Position numbers and translations under genes: made by a program. From assembly GCF_030658505.1 (NCBI RefSeq), contig NZ_JAUTXR010000189.1, forward strand, positions 186,001 through 250,000: a DNA stretch of 64,000 bases. The letters are read 5' to 3'. The notes below the pieces were generated by a model. That model searched no databases and was not told where the DNA came from. It was given only the letters and a program-made list of their open reading frames with translations. Shown here piece by piece: positions 1-9,502 of this stretch; within the stretch, counting starts at the first letter, position 1, and each line of letters begins with the position of its first letter. The stretch comes from Stenotrophomonas raiganjensis (SeqCode) (GTDB lineage: Bacteria; Pseudomonadota; Gammaproteobacteria; Xanthomonadales; Xanthomonadaceae).

Positions 1-27
1 GGCGGGCAAGCGAATACATGCGTCGGT

Positions 28-798
28 TCAGTCCAGCGTGCCGAGGAAGGCTCGGGTTCGATATTCAAAAGCAACCTGGCCGTCGACCGCGTGGGCGGCG
101 AACAGGTCCTGCAGCGCGTCGATCATCGGCGCGTGGCTCGGGTGACCGGGTTGGGGAGCATAGGAGGAGGACAGCAGGCGCCCGCGCAGGGCGTCGAAAT
201 CCAGATGCTGCACGTTCGGCAGCTCGACCCTGCCGCGCAGGCCGGCGCCGAACCAGGCCTGCATGGTGGCGTCGTCCTGGTAGCGTTCGGCCACGGCGCT
301 GTAGTCGGTGCCGTAGTCCAGCAGCAGCTGCTCGTAGCCGACCAGGAACGGGCTGGCATCGAGCAGGCGCGAATTCCAGTAGATCAGTGCCTGGCCACCC
401 GGGCGCAGGATGCGCTGCCACTCGGTGCGTACCGCTACGGTGTCGAACCAATGAAACGCCTGCGCAACGCTGACCAGGTCGATGCTGGCATCGTTCAGCC
501 CTGTGGCCTCGGCGCGTCCATCGATCGCATGGAACTGCGGATACTGTGGGGCCAGCCATGCCTCGGCCGCGCCGCGCATGGCCGCGTTGGGTTCAACGGC
601 AACCACCGGGTGACCGCTGGCCAGGAACAGGCGGCTGGAGATGCCGGTGCCGGCGCCAATGTCGGCGACCAGGGCCTCGTGGCTGACACCCATCGGGCCA
701 TGCAGCCAGTCCAGCAGGGCCGGCGGGTAGTCGGGCCGGTAGCGGACGTAGTCGGCGACGCGGCTGCTGAAGCGTTCAGTGCTGTCGGAAGTGGTCAT
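28..798 (-). CDS. class I SAM-dependent methyltransferase
   Basis: Predicted cytoplasmic methyltransferase of 256 aa; the substrate is unknown. The SAM-binding motif I VADIGAGTG lies at residues 44-52, an acidic end of beta-2 (VVAVEPN) follows, and the motif IV/post-IV stretch SVAQAFHWFD lies near residue 107. This is the Methyltransf_11 layout of UbiE-like and Tam-like enzymes. The open frame continues upstream of position 798 without Met-like family sequence, so I chose the ATG at 796-798, where the recognisable N-terminus MTTSDSTERF begins. It is followed by nothing but the window edge on its 3' side. Function beyond methyl transfer cannot be assigned. Confidence 0.85.
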   Translation of the reverse strand: MTTSDSTERFSSRVADYVRYRPDYPPALLDWLHGPMGVSHEALVADIGAGTGISSRLFLASGHPVVAVEPNAAMRGAAEAWLAPQYPQFHAIDGRAEATGLNDASIDLVSVAQAFHWFDTVAVRTEWQRILRPGGQALIYWNSRLLDASPFLVGYEQLLLDYGTDYSAVAERYQDDATMQAWFGAGLRGRVELPNVQHLDFDALRGRLLSSSYAPQPGHPSHAPMIDALQDLFAAHAVDGQVAFEYRTRAFLGTLD

Positions 799-803
799 GG
801 CGA

Positions 804-1088
804 TCAGTTCGACATCGCGGCGAGCCAGGCCAGGCCGCCGAAGAACAGGATGAAGACCAGGATGGCGGCGATCACGGCGCCGACCATCACCCAGCCAAGT
901 ACAAGACCAGTGACGGCCAAACCGTCGCCTTCCAGTTCGTGCGGGCGGCGGCGGATCTCGGCGCGGGCCATGTGGCCGGTGACGATGGCCACGATGCTGG
1001 CGACGAAGGGCAGGACGGTCCAGCTGGCGATGCCCATGACCAGGCTGACCACGGCCAGGGCGCTTGTCTGTCGGGGTGCCACGCTCAT
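804..1088 (-). CDS. DUF4190-type small membrane protein
   Basis: A 94-aa inner-membrane protein with two hydrophobic segments (about residues 10-36 and 58-90) separated by the conserved GHMARAEIRR-type loop. This loop is typical of DUF4190 proteins, where GH..L..I....GRGLA..GL is the family signature (here GDGLAVTGLVLG). The start is the ATG at 1086-1088, preceded at good spacing by AGGAGG. It lies 5 bp upstream of the methyltransferase and is probably co-transcribed with it. The biochemical role of the family is unknown. Confidence 0.8.
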   Translation of the reverse strand: MSVAPRQTSALAVVSLVMGIASWTVLPFVASIVAIVTGHMARAEIRRRPHELEGDGLAVTGLVLGWVMVGAVIAAILVFILFFGGLAWLAAMSN

Positions 1089-1154
1089 CGGGGTCCTCCT
1101 TGGCAGTGTGCACATGATAGTGCCTCTGCCCGGGCAATCCCATGGGCAGTGCCT

Positions 1155-1242
1155 GTAGAGCCGAGCCCATGCTCGGCTGGACTTTGGACAATGCAGTGTC
1201 GACCGCGCCTCGCGCATTAGCCGAGCGTGGGCTCGGCTCTAC
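1155..1242. repeat. SMAG (GTAG) palindromic repeat pair
   Basis: Two GTAG-headed palindromes face each other: the left unit (1155-1180) reads GTAGAGCCGAGC..GCTCGGCT and the right unit (1219-1242) is its inverted partner ending in GGCTCTAC. This matches the SMAG REP-like family described from S. maltophilia genomes. Each unit folds into a short hairpin and the pair can form one long stem. It lies between two minus-strand genes, where it could stabilise or end transcripts. Confidence 0.85.
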
Positions 1243-1246
1243 AGGG

Positions 1247-2056
1247 TCAGCCCATCAACACCTGGCCACCGTCCACATTGAGCACGTGCCCGGTAATCCA
1301 GCGCGCCAGCGGCGAGCACAGGAACAGGGCCGCGTCGGCAATCTCGCGCGGATGGCCGAAGCGGCCGAACGGGATCTTCGCCAGGGTGCCGTGATACAGG
1401 GCGGGATCTTCGGTGCGACGACGGTCCCAGAGGCCGTCATCGAATTCGATGGAGCCCGGCGCGATCGCGTTGACCCGGATCCGGTCCTTGGCCAGCGCCA
1501 GTGCCTGCGAGGTGGTGTAGTGCGAAAGCGCGGCCTTAGCGGCGGCGTAGGGTGCGCCACCGGGGCGCGGCTGCTGCGCGGCGATCGAAGAGAGATTGAG
1601 AATGCAGGCGTCGCTGGACGCACGCAGCCACGGCAGTGCCAGGCGCGATGCACGCACGGCCGCCATCAAGTCGATCTGCAGGCTGGCGGCCCAGCCGTCC
1701 TCGTCATCGGCCATGCCGTAGCCGGTGGCGTTGTTGACCAGCACATCGATGCCGCCGAGCGCGTCGGCGGCGGCCTGCAGCCAGGCCTGGATCTGGCTGG
1801 GGTCGGCCAGATCGGCGGAAAACGCGTGCAGTTGGAAGCCCTGCGCCCGTGCATCGGCATGCAGGGCATCCAGGCCGGCCTGGCCACGCGCGCAGACCGA
1901 AACCTGCGCACCGGCGCCGGCAAACGCCAGCGCCATTTCACGGCCAATGCCCTTGCTGCCGCCGGCGATCAACACGCGGCGGCCGGTGAAATCAATCACC
2001 GGCTTGCCAGCCTGTAGAGCCGAGCCATGCTCGGCTGCATTTCCTGCGGTGTTCAT
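1247..2056 (-). CDS. SDR family oxidoreductase
   Basis: NAD(P)-dependent short-chain dehydrogenase of 269 aa. The Rossmann motif is a TGxxxGxG variant, AGGSKGIG, near residues 30-37; NNATG follows, then the catalytic Ser region LNLSSIAA, YAAAKAAL for the Tyr-x3-Lys pair, and a C-terminal VDGG. The substrate is unknown. Start choice is uncertain: from the ATG at 2054-2056 the first ~17 residues, including AEHGSALQ, are encoded by one arm of a SMAG repeat. A GTG at 1999 would give a more ordinary SDR N-terminus starting just before IDFTGRR, but it lacks a clear ribosome binding site. Confidence 0.8.
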   Translation of the reverse strand: MNTAGNAAEHGSALQAGKPVIDFTGRRVLIAGGSKGIGREMALAFAGAGAQVSVCARGQAGLDALHADARAQGFQLHAFSADLADPSQIQAWLQAAADALGGIDVLVNNATGYGMADDEDGWAASLQIDLMAAVRASRLALPWLRASSDACILNLSSIAAQQPRPGGAPYAAAKAALSHYTTSQALALAKDRIRVNAIAPGSIEFDDGLWDRRRTEDPALYHGTLAKIPFGRFGHPREIADAALFLCSPLARWITGHVLNVDGGQVLMG

Positions 2057-2088
2057 GGCCCGTCCTGCCGAGCATGGCTCGGCACTAC
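2014..2088. repeat. SMAG repeat pair overlapping an SDR start
   Basis: The left unit (2014-2036, GTAGAGCCGAGCCATGCTCGGC) and inverted right unit (2066-2088, GCCGAGCATGGCTCGGC then ACTAC) flank the annotated ATG of the SDR gene. The left unit lies inside the coding frame. Such a pair could fold the start region of the mRNA. Confidence 0.85.
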
Positions 2089-2096
2089 AGAAAGCG

Positions 2097-3629
2097 TTAC
2101 AGATCGAACTTGATGCCCTGGGCCAGCGGCAGCGAATCGGAGTAATTGATGGTGTTGGTCTGGCGGCGCATGTAGACCTTCCATGCATCCGAACCGGACT
2201 CACGGCCACCACCGGTGTCCTTCTCGCCACCGAAGGCGCCACCGATCTCCGCACCGGACGTGCCGATGTTGATGTTGGCGATGCCACAGTCGCTGCCGGC
2301 CGCCGACAGGAACTTCTCGGCAGTCTTCAGGTTCTGGGTGAAGATCGAGGACGACAGGCCCTGCGGCACGCCGTTCTGCATATCGATGGCCTCGTCGATG
2401 CTGTCGTACGGCATCACGTACAGGATCGGCGCGAAGGTCTCGTGCTGGACCACGGCGTCGCTGTTCTTCAGGCCCGAGACGATCGCGGGCAGCACGAAGT
2501 TGCCGGCGCGGTCGATGCGGGTGCCGCCGGTTTCGATGGTGCCGCCGGCGGCCTTGGCCTGGGCGATGGCATCGAGGAACTGCTGCACGGCGCCATCGCT
2601 GTTCAGCGGGCCCATCAGGTTGGCGGCATCGGTCGGGTCGCCGATCTTGCCTTCCACCTGCTTGTAGGCCTTGACCAGGGTGGCCAGCACGTCGGCGTAG
2701 ATCGAGCGGTGCACGATCAGGCGGCGGGTGGTGGTGCAGCGCTGGCCAGCGGTGCCGACGGCGCCGAACACGATACCCGGCACGGCCAGCTTCAGGTCAG
2801 CGGTTTCGTCCAGGATGATGGCGTTGTTGCCACCCAGCTCCAGCAGGCAGCGGCCGAGGCGGCGTGCGACCTTCTCGTTGACGGTGCGGCCGACCTGGGT
2901 CGAGCCGGTGAAGCTGATCAGCGGCACGCGACGGTCATCGACCATCTTTTCCGACAGCGCCGTGCCGGCGTCGTTGATCAGGAAGAAGATGTCCGGGAAG
3001 CCGGCTTCGCGCAGGGCGTCGTTGCAGATCTTCATCGAGGCGATGGCGGTCAGCGGCGTCTTGTTGGACGGCTTCCAGATGCACACGTCGCCACAGATGG
3101 CGGCCAGGAACGAGTTCCAGCTCCACACTGCCACCGGGAAGTTGAAGGCCGAGATGATGCCGACCAGGCCCAGCGGGTGGTACTGCTCGTACATGCGGTG
3201 GCCGGGGCGCTCGGAATGCATGGTGTAGCCGTACAGCATGCGGCTCTGGCCCACGGCGAAATCGGCGATGTCGATCATCTCCTGCACTTCGCCATCGCCT
3301 TCCGGCTTGCTCTTGCCCATTTCCAGGGCGACCAGCGAGCCCAGCGCGTCCTTGTGCTTGCGCAGCGCTTCACCGCACAGGCGCACGGCTTCGCCGCGAC
3401 GCGGCGCCGGCGTGGTGCGCCAGACCTTGAAGGCCTCCTGGGCGCGGGCGACGACGGTCTCGTACTCGGCCTCGGTGGTCGCGCGGACCTGCGCGATCGG
3501 CTCGCCGGTGGTCGGATTGACCGGGGTGATCAGCTCACCGCTGGTTGCGCTCGACCACTCCCCGTTGCCCAGGTACGTGCCAGCGTTGATCGCGTCCAGG
3601 CCAAGGGACTTGAGCAGCTCGGAAGACAT
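2097..3629 (-). CDS. ALDH7-family aldehyde dehydrogenase (aminoadipate-semialdehyde type)
   Basis: NAD-dependent aldehyde dehydrogenase of 510 aa, full family length. The general base Glu264 lies in LLELGGNNA and the nucleophile Cys298 in [13 protein letters not shown]. Both sequences are characteristic of the ALDH7/antiquitin branch, whose members oxidise alpha-aminoadipic semialdehyde in lysine catabolism (bacterial AmaB) and other semialdehydes. The cofactor loop GSTQVGR is present at 242-248. The substrate is inferred from family only. The ATG at 3629 is used. It stands alone, separated by a SMAG pair from the next gene. Confidence 0.85.
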   Translation of the reverse strand: MSSELLKSLGLDAINAGTYLGNGEWSSATSGELITPVNPTTGEPIAQVRATTEAEYETVVARAQEAFKVWRTTPAPRRGEAVRLCGEALRKHKDALGSLVALEMGKSKPEGDGEVQEMIDIADFAVGQSRMLYGYTMHSERPGHRMYEQYHPLGLVGIISAFNFPVAVWSWNSFLAAICGDVCIWKPSNKTPLTAIASMKICNDALREAGFPDIFFLINDAGTALSEKMVDDRRVPLISFTGSTQVGRTVNEKVARRLGRCLLELGGNNAIILDETADLKLAVPGIVFGAVGTAGQRCTTTRRLIVHRSIYADVLATLVKAYKQVEGKIGDPTDAANLMGPLNSDGAVQQFLDAIAQAKAAGGTIETGGTRIDRAGNFVLPAIVSGLKNSDAVVQHETFAPILYVMPYDSIDEAIDMQNGVPQGLSSSIFTQNLKTAEKFLSAAGSDCGIANINIGTSGAEIGGAFGGEKDTGGGRESGSDAWKVYMRRQTNTINYSDSLPLAQGIKFDL

Positions 3630-3787
3630 GCAGACTCCTGTGTTTCGTTACGTTGTTTGGCGCCATCGCGGGCAGGTGGGGGACGCGATGAACAGAACCG
3701 CCGATGGTAGCAGAGGGGTGGGATGGGGCTTTGGTGCGGTGCGGGGTGAGATCACGCCGAGACGCCATCCCAGTGCGGGATGCCTCA

Positions 3788-4825
3788 TCAGGCAGGCAGG
3801 GCTTCCTGCGGGCTGCGTGCGGTGTCAGGAACGGCTGGCTGTGGCGACCACGCGGGCGGGTTGCGATGCCATTGCCAGGCACTGGCGATGATCGGTGCCA
3901 GCTCGGTCCAGCGCGGCTGCCAACCCAGGATCTCGCGAGCGCGGGCAGAAGACGCCACCAAGCTGGCTGGATCGCCCGGCCGGCGTTCCGCCATCTCAAA
4001 CGGAATTTCGCGCCCGCTGACCGCTGCAGCGGCTGCAATCACCTCATGGACGGAGAAGCCCTTCCCATTGCCTAGATTGAAGGCGTGCGCACCGGGCGCG
4101 TGCTCCATGTACTCCAGTGCCAGCGCGTGGGCCTGGGCCAGGTCCTGCACGTGTACATAGTCGCGCACGCAGGTGCCATCGGGCGTTGCGTAGTCATCGC
4201 CGAACACCTTCATGGCCTTTCCGATGCCCAGTGCGGCACGCAGGACATTGGGAATCAAGTGGGTTTCGCAGGCATGGGCCTCGCCGATGCCGTGGTCGGG
4301 CAGGGCGCCTGCTGCATTGAAGTAGCGCAGGCAGGTCGAACGCAGGCCATAGGCTGTGGCTGCGTCGGCGAGGATCCGCTCTGCCATCAGCTTGCTGGCG
4401 CCATAGGGGTTGATGGGCGCCTTGGGGTGGTCTTCATCGATCACATCCGACTGTGGATTGCCGAAAACCGCAGCGGTGGAGGAGAACACGATGCGATCGA
4501 TGTCGTGGCGGCGCATGGCCTCCAGCAGGTTCAATGTGCCGGTGACGTTGTTCGCGTAGTAGGTATAAGGAGCGGAAACCGATTCGCCCACCAGCGAACG
4601 TGCGGCGAAGTGCATGACGGCGTCGAAATGGCGGCCCTGGAGGGCGCGCTCGAGCGCCTCGGGGTCCAGCAGGTCAGCTTCCAGCAGTTCGCCCCAGCGG
4701 ACCGCGTCGCGATGGCCGGTGGACAGGTTGTCGAGCACGGCTACGGAGTGGCCGGCTTCGGCCAGGTACTGGGCCATGTGGCTGCCGATGTAGCCGGCGC
4801 CGCCGCAGATGAGGATATCCGACAC
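3788..4825 (-). CDS. galE: UDP-glucose 4-epimerase
   Basis: Interconverts UDP-glucose and UDP-galactose (extended SDR), supplying sugar nucleotides for the neighbouring exopolysaccharide genes. It is 345 aa, starting from a GTG at 4823-4825 with AAGGAAG upstream; a longer frame exists but carries no family sequence. Motifs are the NAD-binding GGAGYIG at residues 8-14, SST at 115-117, catalytic YGASK with Tyr141 and Lys145, and the GalE sequences FNAAG and NLGNGKGFSV. It is divergent from the capsule block, sharing a 338-bp AT-rich intergenic region with it. Confidence 0.9.
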   Translation of the reverse strand: MSDILICGGAGYIGSHMAQYLAEAGHSVAVLDNLSTGHRDAVRWGELLEADLLDPEALERALQGRHFDAVMHFAARSLVGESVSAPYTYYANNVTGTLNLLEAMRRHDIDRIVFSSTAAVFGNPQSDVIDEDHPKAPINPYGASKLMAERILADAATAYGLRSTCLRYFNAAGALPDHGIGEAHACETHLIPNVLRAALGIGKAMKVFGDDYATPDGTCVRDYVHVQDLAQAHALALEYMEHAPGAHAFNLGNGKGFSVHEVIAAAAAVSGREIPFEMAERRPGDPASLVASSARAREILGWQPRWTELAPIIASAWQWHRNPPAWSPQPAVPDTARSPQEALPA

Positions 4826-4927
4826 GCATCTTCCTTGTTGCAGAACTGGTCGCGAGTCTATCAGTGGTGATGAATCCGGGGCGGGTCCTGGCGACGGACG
4901 GGTGCTGCTTCTGACGCAAAATGACGT

Positions 4928-4968
4928 AATTGGACACAATTGGACATATTAAAAATTCTTAATATTTT
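4928..4968. promoter_or_regulatory. AT-rich tandem-repeat site upstream of the EPS operon
   Basis: The 338-bp gap between galE and the first EPS gene (4826-5163) holds a 10-bp phased direct repeat, AATTGGACA at 4928-4936 and again at 4938-4946, followed by an AT-rich tract (TTAAAAATTCTTAATATTTT) unlike the GC-rich surroundings. One helical turn between repeats suits a DNA-binding protein. A TTGACA occurs at 5068-5073 but without a convincing -10 box. A regulator site is inference; no family consensus was recognised. Confidence 0.4.
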
Positions 4969-5163
4969 CAATGGTTTGCGTTTCATTGTGTGGATGGGTG
5001 GGGGTTCTCCCGACTTGAGGTTCCTATCTTTTGCTGCAGACATCATTCACAATTCAGTCACGCCTGATTGACAAACCTCTGACAATCGCGTGCTGGCTGG
5101 GGAGTCCATGCACGTGAAGACGAACAATTCAGCGTTCGGTCGAGTCGTGAATGGAGAAGTGCT

Positions 5164-6621
5164 TTGCTACATGGATCAGTAGAAGACCTCCCCGCAGCGC
5201 GGGCCCGGGCAGGCCGCCGCCGCGTCGAAGCCCGGGCGGCCCTCGAGTTGGGGTTGCGCCTGGGCGATCTGTTGCTGCTGCCGGGCATGGCAGTGCTCTC
5301 CCACATCGTGTTGTATGGCGCGGCTGCGCCGGATTCCTCCCAGCGCATCGTGTTTGGCGCGGTGATTCTCAGCGCCATCGTCTGCTTCTCTGTCGCGCCG
5401 CTGTATCGGAACTGGCGGATGCGCGGGTTGCTTGCCGATCTCTGGCTGCTGCTGCTGGCGTGGTCTGCCACCTTCGCGTTGTTCTCGCTCTACGTCGTCC
5501 TGGTCGGGCTTGCCGATGCGGTGCCGTCGACCTGGCTGATTGGCTGGTATGCCTTTGGCCTGGGGTCGATGGCGGCGCTGCGTGTGCTCCTGAGGGTGCA
5601 GCTGCACCGGCTGCGTTCGCGCGGCATGGATCATGAGCGGATCCTGCTGGTGGGGCTGCGGGCCCCGGCATTGCGGCTGCATCGCCTGCTGCGCGGGAAG
5701 CCGGAACTCGGCAAGGACGTCATCGGCTACTTTGCCAGCGCGGGTGATATCGCGACCCGCCGTGGCGGGGACGCCCCGTGCCGGCTGGGGGGGCTGGAAG
5801 ATGTCCCGCAGTACATGGATCAGCACCGCGGCGAATTCGATCAGGTGTGGGTGTCGCTGCCAATGGGGCATGCTGGCGCCATCAAGGACATGCTCAAGCA
5901 GATCGAGCGTTTTCCGGTGCCTGTACGCCTGATTCCCGATACCACGGGCCTGGGTGCGCTCAATCCCGGCGTGCACCAGGTGGGGGATGTGCCGATGATC
6001 GGCGTCCGCCAAGGCCTGGCGGATCATCGTTTCCGGCTGTTCAAGCGGGTCGAGGACATCATCGTTGCCGGCACAGCGGTGGTCCTGCTGGCGCCGTTGT
6101 TCGCCGTGCTCGCCATTGGCGTGAAGCTGAGCTCGCCGGGGCCGGTGTTGTTCCGCCAGAAGCGCCATGGGCTGGGCGGCAAGGAGTTCTGGATGCTCAA
6201 GTTCCGCTCCATGCGCGTGCACGCGGAGGGGGAGGGGCAGATCACCCAGGCAACGCGGGGTGACCCGCGCGTCACCCGGTTTGGCGCCTTCCTGCGCCGC
6301 AGCAGCCTGGATGAACTGCCGCAGTTCTTCAATGTGCTGGGCGGGAACATGTCGGTGGTCGGGCCGCGCCCACACGCGATCCAGCACAACAACCACTACG
6401 AGCGCGTGATCGAGCGCTACATGCATCGTCACTACGTCAAGCCCGGGATCACCGGCTGGGCGCAGGTGCACGGCCTGCGCGGCGAGACGCCGGAGCTGCG
6501 CTCGATGAAGAAGCGCGTGCAGTACGACATCGATTACATCCGGCGCTGGAGCCCGACGCTGGATGTGCGGATCATCGTGCTGACGGCACTGAAGGTGCTG
6601 GGGCAGAAATCGGCGTACTGA
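5164..6621 (+). CDS. undecaprenyl-phosphate sugar phosphotransferase (GumD/WcaJ type)
   Basis: Polyisoprenyl-phosphate hexose-1-phosphate transferase that starts repeat-unit assembly by loading a sugar phosphate, typically glucose, on undecaprenyl phosphate at the inner membrane. It is 485 aa: four to five N-terminal membrane segments (about residues 28-150), a CoA-binding-3-like middle domain, a further membrane segment (about 300-320) and the catalytic bacterial sugar transferase domain with SSPGPVLFRQKRHG, MLKFRSM, SSLDELPQF and VGPRPHA. The proposed start is TTG with GGAG 7 bp upstream; no in-frame ATG fits better. First gene of the plus-strand EPS block. Confidence 0.88.
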   Translation: MLHGSVEDLPAARARAGRRRVEARAALELGLRLGDLLLLPGMAVLSHIVLYGAAAPDSSQRIVFGAVILSAIVCFSVAPLYRNWRMRGLLADLWLLLLAWSATFALFSLYVVLVGLADAVPSTWLIGWYAFGLGSMAALRVLLRVQLHRLRSRGMDHERILLVGLRAPALRLHRLLRGKPELGKDVIGYFASAGDIATRRGGDAPCRLGGLEDVPQYMDQHRGEFDQVWVSLPMGHAGAIKDMLKQIERFPVPVRLIPDTTGLGALNPGVHQVGDVPMIGVRQGLADHRFRLFKRVEDIIVAGTAVVLLAPLFAVLAIGVKLSSPGPVLFRQKRHGLGGKEFWMLKFRSMRVHAEGEGQITQATRGDPRVTRFGAFLRRSSLDELPQFFNVLGGNMSVVGPRPHAIQHNNHYERVIERYMHRHYVKPGITGWAQVHGLRGETPELRSMKKRVQYDIDYIRRWSPTLDVRIIVLTALKVLGQKSAY

Positions 6622-6773
6622 GGTGGCCGTTTTCTGGAACTGAGACGTAATCCCATGAATCTGTTGGCGATTTCATCGCCTGTAGTGCGCTTGTAAGGTA
6701 TGCTGTGCGGCTGCCGCCGGCCTTGGGTGTTCTGGTCGCGTGCGCCGCAAGGAATGCCACAGGATCCAGGTCA

Positions 6774-7208
6774 GTGTTCAAGAACGTTCTTTTTGTATGT
6801 GTCGGCAACATCTGCCGCAGTCCGTCCGCAGAAGTGATGCTGCGGCAGGCGGTCGAGGGTAGGGGCATCCAGGTGTCCTCCGCGGGTCTCGGTGCGCTGA
6901 TTGGGCACGGCATTGATGCCACGGCGCAGGAGCTGCTGGTCGAGCAGGGCATGGATGGCCTGGCCCATCGCGCGCGCCAGATCGATGACGCCATCCTGGG
7001 AGCCGCTGACCTGGTGCTGACCATGGAGCGCAAGCACGTGCGCCGCATCGCCGAGATCGCGCCGCAGGCGTCCGGAAAGACCTTCCTGCTTGGCAAATGG
7101 CAGCAGGATCGGGAGATTCCCGATCCGTACCGCCAGCAGCGCCCGGCGTTCGAGCATGTCTACAAGTTGATGGCCGAGGGTGTGGAGAGCTGGGCGCGGC
7201 ACCTCTGA
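6774..7208 (+). CDS. low-molecular-weight protein-tyrosine phosphatase (Wzb/Etp type)
   Basis: Cytoplasmic phosphatase of 144 aa that should dephosphorylate the Wzc-like kinase encoded 57 bp downstream, the usual Wzb-Wzc or Etp-Etk pair in capsule export. The active-site loop C9-x5-R15-S16 (CVGNICRS) is intact and the general-acid Asp sits in the DPYRQ loop near residue 113. The start is a GTG at 6774; sequence upstream in frame has no family resemblance. Confidence 0.9.
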   Translation: MFKNVLFVCVGNICRSPSAEVMLRQAVEGRGIQVSSAGLGALIGHGIDATAQELLVEQGMDGLAHRARQIDDAILGAADLVLTMERKHVRRIAEIAPQASGKTFLLGKWQQDREIPDPYRQQRPAFEHVYKLMAEGVESWARHL

Positions 7209-7265
7209 AGTCCGCTGCGAACTCCTGTCCTGCAACTCTTTTCCCGCATTGAAGATTCCCAATCC

Positions 7266-9479
7266 ATGACCACTGAAGCCCGTACCTCCGCACCGGAAGA
7301 CAGCGACGAGATCGATCTGCGCCAGCTGCTTGGAACCTTGATCGACTACAAGTGGTGGATCGTCGGCATTACCGGGCTCTTCTTCGTGGTTGCGGTGGCC
7401 TATGCGTTGCTGGCCACGCCGATCTATCGCGCGGATGCAATCGTCCAGGTTGAATCGAAGGTGCCTTCGTTGCCAGGCCTGTCGGATATCAGCCAGTCGC
7501 TGGGCATGGGCACCGGATCTGCAGAGGCAACCACCGAGATCGCACTGATTACTTCACGTGCGGTGGTCGGCAGCGCAGTCGATGCGTTGAAGCTGGATAT
7601 CACCATCGAGCCCAATCGCTTCCCGCTGCTGGGCGGCTATGTCGCGCGCAAGGCGGAGCGTGCCGATCCGGACGCTCTGGCTGATGTTCGCTTTGGCATG
7701 AGCCGTTTCGGCTGGGGCGGCGAGAGGCTGGAGATCTTCCAGCTGGACGTGCCGCGCGCGCTGCTGGCACGACCGATGACTCTGGTGGTCGGCGAGAACA
7801 GCAGCTATGAACTGTTCGACGAAGACGACAATCTTCTGTTGAAGGGACAGGTCGGCAAGGTCGCCAGCGGAAAGGGGGTGACCGCGCAGGTTGCCGAGAT
7901 GCGGGCGCATCCGGGCATGCGCTTCGAAGTGTCGCGCCAGCGCCATCTGACGGTCATCAACGACCTGCAGAAGGACATTGCCGTGAGCGAGTCCGGCAAG
8001 GACTCTGGCATCCTCACCCTGGCCTATGAGAGTGCCGACCCGGTCCTGGCGCAGAACTTCCTGCAGCAGGTGGCGCAGGCTTACGTCCGCCAGAACGTCG
8101 AGCGCAATTCGGCCGAGGCCTCCGCGCAGCTGACCTTCGTCAAGGAGCAGCTGCCCAATGTCCGCAACCAGGTGGATGCGGCGCAGAAGGCGCTGAGTGC
8201 CTACCAGACACGTGCCAACTCCGTGGATCTGACCCTGCAGACCAAGGGCCTGCTGGATCAGGAAGTGGCCGTGGAAACCAGCATCCAGCAACTTCGCCTG
8301 CAGCAGGCGGAGATGGACCGCAAGTTCACCCGCGACCACCCGGCCTACCAGGCGCTGATGCGCCAGATCGGCGAGCTTGAAGGGCGCAAGAGCAACTTCC
8401 AGGGGCAGGTCAAGCAGCTTCCGGAAGCGCAGCAGGAGCTGCTGCGCCTGACCCGCGACCTCCAGGTCAGCAATGAGATGTATACCGGCATGCTGAATCA
8501 GGCGCAGCAGCTGGACGTGGCCCGTGCCGGCACCGTCGGCAATGTGCGCATCGTCGATGCTGCCGAAGTCGATGCCACTACGCCGGTCAAGCCGCGCAAG
8601 GCGGTGGTGGTGCTGATCGGTACCGTTCTGGGCGCGTTCCTGTCGGTGGCGCTGGTACTGCTGAAGCAGCTGCTCAATCGCGGCGTGGAAGACCCCGCGC
8701 AGATCGAAGAGCTGGGTCTCCCGGTATATGCCTCGATTCCGGTGAGTACGCAGCAGCAGACCGATTCGGTCCGCGGCAAGTTCCGCGCCGACGGCAAGTT
8801 GCATCTGCTGGCGGTGAAAGACCCGGCCGACCTGGCCATCGAAGCGGTGCGCAGCCTGCGCACGAGCCTGCACTTCGCGCGTCTGGAGGCCAAGAACAAC
8901 ATCGTGCTGATCTCTGGCGCGAGCCCCAACGCCGGCAAGACATTCGTGTCCTCCAACCTCGCGGCGGTGATCGCGCAGGCCGGGCAGCGCGTGCTGATCA
9001 TCGACGCCGACATGCGCAAGGGAACCCTGCACAAGGCGTTGGGTGCAGCGCAGACCCCGGGCCTGTCTGACCTTCTGGTGGGCAAGGTTGATCGTTCTCA
9101 GGTGGTGCGAAGCCTTCCGGGCTTGGACAATCTGAGCTTCATCGCGCGTGGCGACGTTCCGCCGAATCCGTCGGAACTGCTGATGCACGCCAACTTCACC
9201 GCGTTGCTGGAAGAGCTGGCACCGCAGTACGACCTGGTCATTGTGGATACGCCGCCGATCCTGGCCGTTACCGATGCTGCGATCATTGCCCATCACGCCG
9301 GTACCTGCCTGATGGTGGCGCGCTTTGGCCTCAACCAGGCGAAGGAGCTGGCGCTCGCCAAGCGCCGCTTTGAACAGAACAACGTGCGCATCAAGGGTGC
9401 GATCTTCAACGCGGTACAGCGTCGCGCTACGGGCTATTACAGCTACGGGTACTACGAGTACAAGTCGACCGCATCCTGA
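7266..9479 (+). CDS. Wzc/Etk-type polysaccharide co-polymerase tyrosine autokinase
   Basis: Inner-membrane BY-kinase of 737 aa controlling polymer length and export with the outer-membrane Wza-like protein. Order: cytosolic N-terminus, membrane segment (about residues 31-52), periplasmic Wzz domain with long coiled coils, second membrane segment (about 443-465), and a C-terminal kinase. The kinase has Walker A SGASPNAGKT near 548-558, Walker A' LIIDADMRKG and Walker B LVIVDTPP. The tail TGYYSYGYYEYKSTAS contains six tyrosines, the autophosphorylation cluster of this family. It follows the cognate phosphatase gene and precedes the flippase gene. Confidence 0.93.
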   Translation: MTTEARTSAPEDSDEIDLRQLLGTLIDYKWWIVGITGLFFVVAVAYALLATPIYRADAIVQVESKVPSLPGLSDISQSLGMGTGSAEATTEIALITSRAVVGSAVDALKLDITIEPNRFPLLGGYVARKAERADPDALADVRFGMSRFGWGGERLEIFQLDVPRALLARPMTLVVGENSSYELFDEDDNLLLKGQVGKVASGKGVTAQVAEMRAHPGMRFEVSRQRHLTVINDLQKDIAVSESGKDSGILTLAYESADPVLAQNFLQQVAQAYVRQNVERNSAEASAQLTFVKEQLPNVRNQVDAAQKALSAYQTRANSVDLTLQTKGLLDQEVAVETSIQQLRLQQAEMDRKFTRDHPAYQALMRQIGELEGRKSNFQGQVKQLPEAQQELLRLTRDLQVSNEMYTGMLNQAQQLDVARAGTVGNVRIVDAAEVDATTPVKPRKAVVVLIGTVLGAFLSVALVLLKQLLNRGVEDPAQIEELGLPVYASIPVSTQQQTDSVRGKFRADGKLHLLAVKDPADLAIEAVRSLRTSLHFARLEAKNNIVLISGASPNAGKTFVSSNLAAVIAQAGQRVLIIDADMRKGTLHKALGAAQTPGLSDLLVGKVDRSQVVRSLPGLDNLSFIARGDVPPNPSELLMHANFTALLEELAPQYDLVIVDTPPILAVTDAAIIAHHAGTCLMVARFGLNQAKELALAKRRFEQNNVRIKGAIFNAVQRRATGYYSYGYYEYKSTAS

Positions 9480-9502
9480 GGCCGGGAACGCGGGTTGGCA
9501 CC

